Below, one piece after another: positions 1 to 6,230 of a stretch of DNA of 6,230 nt. Below the pieces are notes generated by a model. The model saw nothing but the letters and a program-made list of their open reading frames with translations. It had not been told where the DNA came from and did not search any database. How positions within the stretch are numbered: the stretch's first letter is position 1; every line of letters starts with the position of its first letter. Source of the stretch: an uncultured bacterium (lineage in GTDB: Bacteria; Bacteroidota; Ignavibacteria; Ignavibacteriales; Melioribacteraceae); assembly GCA_937936675.1 (NCBI GenBank), contig CALDDL010000373.1, forward strand, positions 1-6,230, written 5' to 3'. A program made the translations under genes and the position numbers.

Positions 1-1487
1 TAAGCGAGCCTTATGGTTCTAAGGATTGGTTCCCATGCAAAGATACACCCGCCGATAAAGCAGATTCATCGGATGTATGGATAACTTCGGAGCCATTTTT
101 TGTTTCTGTTTCAAATGGTAAATTGATGGAAACAGTTACTAATCAAGATGGAACGAAAACATATAAATGGAAAAATAGTTATCCTATTGCTCCCTACTTA
201 ATATCCGTAGCTATGTCTAATTTTGTAATTTATAATACATCATTTAATTATGCCGAAGGCAAATCGATGCCGGTGGATCATTATATTTATCCGGTATATT
301 GGTCGGAAAACACTAAATTTGCTTTAGATAAAACGATCGATATGCTACGGATTTTCACCGAGAAATATGGCGAATATCCTTTTATAAAAGAGAAGTATGG
401 ACATGCTCAATTTGGATTTGGCGGAGGAATGGAGCATCAGACTATATCTTCAATGGGTACTTTTGAAGAGACCGTAGTAGCTCATGAGCTTGCGCATCAA
501 TGGTTTGGCGATAAGGTAACATGTAAGAATTGGGAAAATATTTGGCTCAATGAAGGGTTTGCCACTTATTCTGAATCAATTTATTTAGAAGCAAAGTATG
601 GCAAAGCATCATTTATGAATGATGTTCAGGCGAATATGAATGGGGCTATGAATGCACAAGGACCACTTTACCTAAATGATATCAGCAGTGTGAATTCCAT
701 TTTTAATTATAATAGATCTTATGCAAAGGGTGCAATTGTACTTCACATGCTTCGCGGTGTATTAGGGGATGATAATTTTTTCAAGGTAATGAGAACTTAT
801 CATGATAAACCTGCATTCAGATATGGAGTTGTTACAACCGAAGATTTTCAGGGTGTTTGCGAAGAAGTAAGCGGAAACTCTCTTGATTATTTTTTCAGAG
901 AATGGGTCTATGGCGAAAACTATCCTCGATATAATATTGGCTGGAATCAATCCCTAGTTCCGGGAACGAATAAGTATAAGTTACTCTTAAGATTAAAACA
1001 AACATCAAATAGTAATCCTCAGTTCTTCACTATGCCATTTGAACTTAAGATCGGTTTTGGCAGCGGAAGAGATACAATCGTTACAGCGTTTAATTCATCA
1101 CAAGAAGAGGTATTTGAATTTTTTGTAAGTGAAAAACCGGCTTCAATTACATTCGATCCTAATTCAAAAATACTTAAAGAAGTGCTTTCTATTTCTTCAT
1201 TAAGAGATGAATCTATATTACCTTTGGAATATTCTTTGAGCCAGAATTATCCTAATCCGTTTAATCCTACTACCGTGATTGAATATTCACTTCCCATTTC
1301 GGGAAATGTAAAAATTACATTATTTGATGCTATTGGTAAAGAGGTAAAAGAATTAGTTAATAAATATGAAGATCGAGGATATCACAAAATAGAATTAAAT
1401 GCTGAAAATCTTGCAAGCGGTATTTATATTTATAAGTTAGAAATAAATAATTTCATCGATTCAAAAAAGATGATATTAGTTAAATAA
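1..1487 (+). CDS. M1-family zinc aminopeptidase with T9SS type A sorting domain (5' end missing)
   Basis: This is a metalloaminopeptidase that would remove N-terminal residues from peptides outside the cell or at the cell surface. The frame is open from the window edge (first full codon at 3) and gives 494 residues; the TTG at 123 and ATG at 126 are internal, because the upstream codons already encode M1-like sequence (WFPCKDTPADKAD). Visible motifs, numbered from codon 3, are the exopeptidase motif GGMEH (141-145), the zinc site HELAH (161-165) with its third ligand E184 in NEGFA (HEXXH-18-E), and the likely catalytic Tyr240 in SYAKG. The catalytic domain ends near 305 and is followed by a beta-sandwich (about 310-395). 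There is no long helical C-terminal domain of the LTA4H/PepN kind. Residues about 408-494 are a type A T9SS sorting domain (NYPNPFNPTT near its start, GIYIYKL and a Lys-rich end), which in known systems directs export across the outer membrane and is then cleaved. The N-terminal beta domain and any signal peptide lie upstream. The family call is very secure; the substrate is not known. Confidence 0.95.
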   Translation, partial: SEPYGSKDWFPCKDTPADKADSSDVWITSEPFFVSVSNGKLMETVTNQDGTKTYKWKNSYPIAPYLISVAMSNFVIYNTSFNYAEGKSMPVDHYIYPVYWSENTKFALDKTIDMLRIFTEKYGEYPFIKEKYGHAQFGFGGGMEHQTISSMGTFEETVVAHELAHQWFGDKVTCKNWENIWLNEGFATYSESIYLEAKYGKASFMNDVQANMNGAMNAQGPLYLNDISSVNSIFNYNRSYAKGAIVLHMLRGVLGDDNFFKVMRTYHDKPAFRYGVVTTEDFQGVCEEVSGNSLDYFFREWVYGENYPRYNIGWNQSLVPGTNKYKLLLRLKQTSNSNPQFFTMPFELKIGFGSGRDTIVTAFNSSQEEVFEFFVSEKPASITFDPNSKILKEVLSISSLRDESILPLEYSLSQNYPNPFNPTTVIEYSLPISGNVKITLFDAIGKEVKELVNKYEDRGYHKIELNAENLASGIYIYKLEINNFIDSKKMILVK

Positions 1488-1525
1488 ATTTCTTTATTTT
1501 TATGAAAAAAAAACGATAATAACTT
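1488..1525 (+). other. Short intergenic spacer and translation start context of the GH13 gene
   Basis: Only 38 bp separate the aminopeptidase stop from the GH13 start, which suggests co-transcription. The spacer is almost entirely A and T, with a run of nine A at about 1505-1513. It has no GGAGG-like Shine-Dalgarno sequence before the ATG at 1526, and I see no recognisable promoter or GC-rich terminator hairpin. An in-frame TAA at 1520-1522 rules out any earlier start. An A-rich leader without Shine-Dalgarno is common in Bacteroidota and relatives, so this fits the proposed lineage. Confidence 0.6.
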
Positions 1526-3637
1526 ATGAACTTTATTAACAGAATTAGTGTTGTTGTATTATTAATAGTTTTATTCACTACAACAAATAGCGAAGGAGCA
1601 AAATTGTTTGTAAAAGAAAGATATGTTTCAAAAGATACAATTCAATTTATACAAAGACAGAAAGAACTTGACAGGATTTATTCCGATAAAAAATTAGGAT
1701 CATTCTTAGAAAATGGAAGAACTGTATTTAGGTTATTCGCACCATCTGCGATAGAAGTAAAATTATTGACTTTTAAAAAAGTAGATAGCGAAAGATCAAA
1801 AGACTACTCAATGACTAAGGATGAGAATGGTGTCTGGGAAGTAATTATAGATGGAGATTTGTGCGGTACATTTTACGGTTATAAAGTTTTTCATGTTGGA
1901 GATGATCTAAAGAGCGAGAAACCATTATGTATTGATCCATATTCAAAATCAGTGGCTACTTTTACAACTTATCGCAATCCAAGAAAATCTATTGTTTATA
2001 ATAAAGAGTATAATTGGGAAGGCGATACTTGGATTCAGAGAGATTGGAGAGACTTAATTATCTATGAAATGCACGTTAGAGATATGACGATTCACCCGAG
2101 TTCCGGTGTGAAGGAAAAAGGGACATACAAAGGATTAGTTGAGAAAAAAAGAACAGGCGGATTAGAATACTTAAAAACCTTGGGGGTTAATACAGTAGAG
2201 CTTCTCCCTGCGCATGATTTTGGTTATATAGAACTGCCATATAAAGATTCAGTAGCAGGACAATTTAATACTTGGAATCCTTATGAAAGGAATCATTGGG
2301 GATATATGACCGCTGCATTTTTTGCTCCGGCATCTTATTATAGCCAAAAGACTAAAGAGCTTAAATGGAATAAATGGATGGGAACCGATTCCAAACAAGT
2401 TACTGATTTTAAGGATATGGTAAAAGGTCTCCATAAAGAAGGCATTGGTGTAATGATGGATGTGGTTTATAATCATCTATCAGAATATGAAATTGGTAAT
2501 CTCAAAGAGATCGATAAAGAATATTATTTTAGATTAGATAATAAGGGTAATTGTCTTGCAGTAAGCGGATGCGGTAATGACCTAAAAACCGAACGCAAAA
2601 TGACAAGAAGATTAATAATCGAAAGTATTCTTTATTGGATGAAAGAATATCATATAGACGGTTTTAGATTCGATTTAGGCAAACTTATTGACTGGGAGAC
2701 CATCGAAGATATTATTCATGAAGCAAAGAAGATCAATCCGAGTGTTGTATTTGTATGTGAACCATGGGGCGGCGGATATGACCCACAAGGATTTTCATTA
2801 AGAGGTTGGGGTGCTTGGAACGATCAAATACGAAACGGTATCAAAGGTGAAAATCCGTTTACTGATCTCGGTTGGATCTTTGGTAAATGGCAAGGAAATA
2901 ATAATCCCACAAGAATAAAGAGCTATGTAAATGGCACTTTGATGCGCGATAGTCTTGGTCTTTTTATGAAAAAGGAACATTCCGTTAATTATCTTGAATC
3001 TCATGACGGATATACTTTGGGAGATTTTATTCGTTTGGGACTTAATGATGTTGCCCCCGATCAAATAATAAAAAATCGAGATAAGAATGCGAAACTTACT
3101 CCTATACAACTTAAGCTAAATAAGTTAGGGGCACTCTTCTTATTTACTTCGCAAGGTATGACAATGATTCATTCAGGTCAGGAATATGCCCGCTCAAAAG
3201 TAATTCCTCATAATTTAAAAATAAATGACGAGCACAAAGGAAGACTTGATCATAATTCATATAATAAGGATAACGAAACAAATTATATCAATTATAAACA
3301 TGCGGCGGTCAATAAAGAATTATTCGATTACTATAAAGGATTGATTCAGTTACGTAAGACCTACGGCGCATTTAGACATGCTGAATATGACCAAATAAAA
3401 TTCGGAGATAGTAAAGAAACTCCATTTGCATTTGGTTATTTATTGGAGCATGAGGGAAATACGTTTATTGTGGCATTCAATGCCGACAAAGAAAAAAGCG
3501 TAAGCTTTGATCTACCTAAAGGCGAGTGGCAAGTACTTGTAAATAAAGATAAAGCCGGTATCGAGACAATTAATAATGTATTTTTAAAAATAGATCTTGA
3601 TCCATCAACAGGTATGGTACTTAAGAAGAAAAATTAA
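1526..3637 (+). CDS. Exported GH13 debranching-type glycoside hydrolase (pullulanase/isoamylase-like)
   Basis: The protein of 703 residues probably hydrolyses alpha-1,6 branch points in glycogen, starch or pullulan outside the cytoplasm. Residues 1 to about 25 form a signal peptide (MNFINR followed by a hydrophobic VVVLLIVLF stretch); there is no lipobox and no T9SS tail. Residues about 37-125 resemble a CBM48 module (TVFRLFAPSA). The GH13 barrel starts near YEMHVRD (180-186). Conserved regions are I DVVYNH (312-317), II GFRFD with predicted nucleophile D383, III CEPW with predicted acid/base E412, and IV ESHD with transition-state stabiliser D494. All three catalytic carboxylates are present. 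A beta domain closes the protein (about 625-703). Length, the CGNDLKTERKM segment, ESHD and IQLRKTYGAFR resemble type I pullulanases, whereas HWGYMT (257-262) and EPW resemble isoamylase/GlgX enzymes, so exact bond specificity is uncertain. The start is fixed by an in-frame stop six bases upstream. It probably shares a transcript with the aminopeptidase and overlaps the convergent kinase by 4 bp. Confidence 0.92.
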   Translation: MNFINRISVVVLLIVLFTTTNSEGAKLFVKERYVSKDTIQFIQRQKELDRIYSDKKLGSFLENGRTVFRLFAPSAIEVKLLTFKKVDSERSKDYSMTKDENGVWEVIIDGDLCGTFYGYKVFHVGDDLKSEKPLCIDPYSKSVATFTTYRNPRKSIVYNKEYNWEGDTWIQRDWRDLIIYEMHVRDMTIHPSSGVKEKGTYKGLVEKKRTGGLEYLKTLGVNTVELLPAHDFGYIELPYKDSVAGQFNTWNPYERNHWGYMTAAFFAPASYYSQKTKELKWNKWMGTDSKQVTDFKDMVKGLHKEGIGVMMDVVYNHLSEYEIGNLKEIDKEYYFRLDNKGNCLAVSGCGNDLKTERKMTRRLIIESILYWMKEYHIDGFRFDLGKLIDWETIEDIIHEAKKINPSVVFVCEPWGGGYDPQGFSLRGWGAWNDQIRNGIKGENPFTDLGWIFGKWQGNNNPTRIKSYVNGTLMRDSLGLFMKKEHSVNYLESHDGYTLGDFIRLGLNDVAPDQIIKNRDKNAKLTPIQLKLNKLGALFLFTSQGMTMIHSGQEYARSKVIPHNLKINDEHKGRLDHNSYNKDNETNYINYKHAAVNKELFDYYKGLIQLRKTYGAFRHAEYDQIKFGDSKETPFAFGYLLEHEGNTFIVAFNADKEKSVSFDLPKGEWQVLVNKDKAGIETINNVFLKIDLDPSTGMVLKKKN

Positions 3638-3645
3638 GTATTGTA
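3613..3645. repeat. Inverted repeat spanning the convergent stop codons
   Basis: TACTTAA (3618-3624) and TTAAGTA (3634-3640) are perfect 7-bp inverted arms around a 9-base A-rich loop. In the plus-strand RNA the stem could extend to 12 pairs (3613-3624 with 3634-3645) if three G-U wobbles are allowed. The right arm contains TTAA at 3634-3637, which is both the TAA stop of the GH13 gene and, on the other strand, the TAA stop of the kinase gene. The stem is AT-rich and has no T-run after it in either direction, so it is not a standard intrinsic terminator. It may still help end transcription or protect 3' ends, but chance in AT-rich DNA is possible. Confidence 0.45.
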
Positions 3646-6230
3646 AAAAACCTTACGGAGAGATTTTTCGATAGAGGATTTAAAGACTGCAAGATTAACG
3701 GGCTTGGTGAATATAAACTCAACGCCCAAGTCTTTATATCCTTTTTCTATTTTCGGAGTGATATCACTGCTTAAAACAATAATTGGCGGCTTAATTTTAA
3801 ATTCTGAAATTGAGACTTGCTTCACTAAATCCATTCCATTCATTATCGGCATATCGTGATCGGTAATTACAAGCGCAGGAGAATTTATTTTAATTAGATT
3901 AAATGCTTCTCTTCCATCCTCTGCTTCCATGATTGTATATTCGGGAATAATATTTTTAAGAATTTTCGAGTAAAGAATACGGTCTGCCTTCGTATCATCG
4001 ACAAGTAATATAATAGTGGAGGAAACAGGAATCGTAAAAATAAATTCGGAACCTTTACCGAGGACACTTTCAACACGAATTTCTCCGCCATGCTTCTTAA
4101 TAATATCATGAACTAAAGATAAACCGAGCCCTGTACCTTTTTCGCCCGAAGTGCCGGAAGTTGTAAATTTAGCGTCCACCTTGAAAAGCTTAGCCATATC
4201 TTCTTTCTTTATGCCAACTCCGGTATCTTTAATTCTAAATTCGACTTTATTTTTATCTTCGGAGGGAGCGGAGGTAATTGAAATAGTCCCTCCCTTTCGT
4301 GTGAATTTAATTGCATTCGATAAAAGGTTATTAACTGCTTGAGAGAAAAGACTTTCATCTGCATGAATGAATAAATCTTTAGGAAAATTCAGTTCTATGT
4401 TGATATTTTTTTGAAGTGCCGCACCGCCTAGCACTTTAAGTGATTTTTCAAAAAGCTCTTTTGAGCTGATACGTTCAGGTTCAAATTTAATTCTACCAGT
4501 TTGAATACGAGTATAATCCAAAAGAGAATTAACTAATGAAAGCATGCTCTTGGAAGATTCCTGAATAAAATTAATATATTCCTTTCGTTTCTCATCGCTG
4601 ATTTTATCTTCATTTAATAAGATATCAGTGAATCCAAGAATAGAACTGAAAGGTGTTCTTAAATCATGTGAAATAATTGAAATAAACCGATCTTTGGTTT
4701 CGTTTAGTTCTTTTAAGTTTTCTGTAAAATTTTTTAATTCATCATCTGCTTTTTTGCTTAAAGAAATATCATTAATAATTCCGAAAGCATTAAACACATC
4801 TCCTTTAGAATTTCTAACAACTGAAATTTTATTTCTTATCCAGACAGTGCCGCCGAATTTATCTAAAATACGATATTCAAATACTTCATTATCACGCGAT
4901 ATATCATCAAAAAATTGTTTTTGTTTATTCTTTATCTCTTCTAGGTCATTAGGATGAACAATATTAAACCAAAGTTTATTATCATGAATAAATTCTTCGG
5001 CAGAATAGCCGGTAATTTTTTTTATTGCAGGAGTATAAAGAACAGTTTTCAATTGCTTATCGATTCTTTCAGCAACCCAAAAAGATTCATCGATATTATT
5101 AGCAAGATTTCTATAACGTTCTTCGGATTTTTTAAGTGCGTCCTGAGATTTTTTCTCTTCGGTTATATCACGAATAATCCATACCGAAAAAACTTCCCCC
5201 GATACATCATAAGTGGAGATTGATACTTCGGCAATAAAACTATTATTATCTGTTCTAACTGCCGTAAATTCAAATCTAGGAGGAATTTCAATTCGCTTAT
5301 TAATGCTATTGAGATAGTTGCGCATGCTAGAGCGGTCGCCGGAAGAGACAAACTCGAGAATATCTTTTCCGAGAGATGAACCCGCACTCTCGAGACCGAA
5401 CATGCTTACAAACGAATCATTTATAATTACCAATTTACCGTCAGATACTAGGGCAATACCATCTTTAGAGGCTTCAAACACCGAACGTATAAGAAGGAGA
5501 TCTTTTTCAGCTTCTTTTTGCAAGGTAATATCGGTTAATATCGCATTAAAATAGATCGGTTCTCCGGATAGATTATAAGAAGGAGTGAAACTTGCAAGTA
5601 CAATAATTCTTTTTTTATCCGATGTAATTAAAGGAAGTTCTATATTCTGATCTCTACCGCTAAAAAGTTCATTAAATTTGATTTTATTCTTTTCGATGAA
5701 AAATGGTTCGATAAATTCGGTAAAATTTTTAATCTTCTCCGGATTCTGCTCGGGCAGAAATCGTTCATTAAAAAATGGATTAGAATAAACTATATCACCA
5801 TTTAGATCAAGAATACAAATAAACTCGTGCGAATTGATTACTATATTTCTGAATTTCTCTTCGGAATTTCTTAATTCTCTTTCCAGGCGATATCTTTCGG
5901 TAATATCTGAACAAAGAGCGACAAGCATTTTTTCATTATCGGAAGATACAGGTGCAAGACGAACCAAAATTCTTCTTTCATCATCAGGATTGTTATTTAG
6001 TTTTAATTGTCCTTCCCATTTACCCGAGAGAGCTACTTCTTCAACTATGCTCTCAAAAAAAAGTTTATCTAATTGTGGGATTACTTTACCTATAAACTGA
6101 TTAAATACTTGGCTTTTATTATACTCAAAAAGCTTTGTTGCCTTCTCGTTCCAATAAATCACGTTGCCTGCATTATTCAATCCTATAACCGCATCGACAA
6201 TTGTAGTAACAATCTCGTGATACTTTCTTA
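3634..6230 (-). CDS. Multi-PAS hybrid sensor histidine kinase with C-terminal receiver domain (5' end missing)
   Basis: This two-component sensor would autophosphorylate on histidine and pass the phosphate to its own receiver domain. The frame is open to the right edge, giving 864 residues numbered from the codon at 6226-6228; the TTG at 6178-6180 is not the start because PAS sequence continues upstream of it. Domains in order are PAS1 (1 to about 111, truncated), PAS2 (about 122-236), PAS3 (about 246-356) and PAS4 (about 366-488), each closing with a D-I-T/S signature (SDIT, TDIT, RDIT, NDIS). A short signalling helix (about 494-515) leads to HisKA with phospho-acceptor H521 in SHDLRTP. HATPase_c has the N box NNLLSNAIKF, DTGVGI (D668 onward) and GTGLGL (G698 onward). 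The receiver has acidic D744 and D745, phospho-acceptor D790 in DHDMP, and K842 in TKP. All key residues are present, so the protein should be active. No membrane segment or DNA-binding domain is visible. PAS ligands and the output partner are unknown; no separate response regulator lies downstream within the window. Confidence 0.95.
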   Translation of the reverse strand, partial: RKYHEIVTTIVDAVIGLNNAGNVIYWNEKATKLFEYNKSQVFNQFIGKVIPQLDKLFFESIVEEVALSGKWEGQLKLNNNPDDERRILVRLAPVSSDNEKMLVALCSDITERYRLERELRNSEEKFRNIVINSHEFICILDLNGDIVYSNPFFNERFLPEQNPEKIKNFTEFIEPFFIEKNKIKFNELFSGRDQNIELPLITSDKKRIIVLASFTPSYNLSGEPIYFNAILTDITLQKEAEKDLLLIRSVFEASKDGIALVSDGKLVIINDSFVSMFGLESAGSSLGKDILEFVSSGDRSSMRNYLNSINKRIEIPPRFEFTAVRTDNNSFIAEVSISTYDVSGEVFSVWIIRDITEEKKSQDALKKSEERYRNLANNIDESFWVAERIDKQLKTVLYTPAIKKITGYSAEEFIHDNKLWFNIVHPNDLEEIKNKQKQFFDDISRDNEVFEYRILDKFGGTVWIRNKISVVRNSKGDVFNAFGIINDISLSKKADDELKNFTENLKELNETKDRFISIISHDLRTPFSSILGFTDILLNEDKISDEKRKEYINFIQESSKSMLSLVNSLLDYTRIQTGRIKFEPERISSKELFEKSLKVLGGAALQKNINIELNFPKDLFIHADESLFSQAVNNLLSNAIKFTRKGGTISITSAPSEDKNKVEFRIKDTGVGIKKEDMAKLFKVDAKFTTSGTSGEKGTGLGLSLVHDIIKKHGGEIRVESVLGKGSEFIFTIPVSSTIILLVDDTKADRILYSKILKNIIPEYTIMEAEDGREAFNLIKINSPALVITDHDMPIMNGMDLVKQVSISEFKIKPPIIVLSSDITPKIEKGYKDLGVEFIFTKPVNLAVFKSSIEKSLRKVFYNT

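Noticed and set aside
762..950. 62-codon minus-strand frame inside the aminopeptidase gene
   Set aside because: It lies wholly within a well-conserved M1 coding region, resembles no family, and has no start context of its own.
1488..1525. Possible intrinsic terminator in the spacer (T-run followed by A-run around ATG)
   Set aside because: The only fold is a T-A stem with a three-base loop and no G-C pairs, and no T-run follows it; this would be too weak.
2249..3109. Two minus-strand frames (2249-2476 and 2798-3109) inside the GH13 gene
   Set aside because: Both are antisense to conserved GH13 catalytic regions and their translations show no recognisable domain.
3853..3861. D792 as the receiver phospho-acceptor
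   Set aside because: The family pattern D-x-x-M-P places the acceptor at D790; D792 is the residue just before Met-Pro.
3894..4342. Minus-strand frame 3894-4109 and plus-strand frame 4151-4342 inside the kinase gene
   Set aside because: They overlap the receiver and HATPase_c coding sequence, which is continuous in the main frame with all motifs in place, so they are neither separate genes nor signs of a frameshift.
4628..6100. Several frames overlapping the PAS region (plus 4628-4957, 4954-5223, 5318-5554, 5834-6100; minus 5163-5387)
   Set aside because: All are shadows of the kinase gene. Their translations are low-complexity and Phe/Ser/Ile-rich, as expected from antisense of AT-rich coding DNA.
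6178..6180. TTG as start codon of the kinase
   Set aside because: The 16 codons upstream to the window edge are open and read as the start of a PAS domain (IVDAVIG), so the true start lies outside the window.

Overview
The window is AT-rich and gene-dense, and it shows three protein-coding genes with almost no space between them. The first gene ends in a type IX secretion (T9SS, Por) type A sorting domain opening with the motif NYPNPFNPTT. That domain restricts the source to the Bacteroidota/Fibrobacterota-Chlorobiota-Ignavibacteriota group. The exact wording of the motif, the low GC and the lack of a Shine-Dalgarno sequence before the one visible start codon make an Ignavibacteriota-like bacterium my best guess. 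This is an inference, because no rRNA or marker gene is present.

Layout. (1) Positions 1-1487, plus strand: the 3' part of a secreted M1-family zinc aminopeptidase, with catalytic domain, beta-sandwich and T9SS sorting tail; its N-terminus lies before the window. (2) After 38 bp, 1526-3637, plus strand: a complete exported GH13 glycoside hydrolase of the pullulanase/isoamylase debranching type, with signal peptide, CBM48-like module, (beta/alpha)8 barrel and C-terminal beta domain. (3) 3634-6230, minus strand: a hybrid sensor histidine kinase with at least four PAS domains, HisKA, HATPase_c and a C-terminal receiver domain; its N-terminus lies beyond the right edge. Genes 2 and 3 converge and overlap by 4 bp in a shared TTAA that supplies both stop codons.

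How they may work together. Genes 1 and 2 are co-oriented and close enough to be co-transcribed. Both products leave the cytoplasm, and together they would suit breakdown of peptides and of alpha-1,6-branched glucans such as glycogen, starch or pullulan. The kinase is on the other strand, and nothing in the window links it to control of the first two genes. I see no RNA gene, mobile element, CRISPR array or defence system. The observations of most interest are the mixed pullulanase/isoamylase signature of the GH13 enzyme, the inverted repeat at the convergent stop site, and the nearly linker-free fusion of the receiver domain to the kinase. I do not see a convincing previously undescribed system here.
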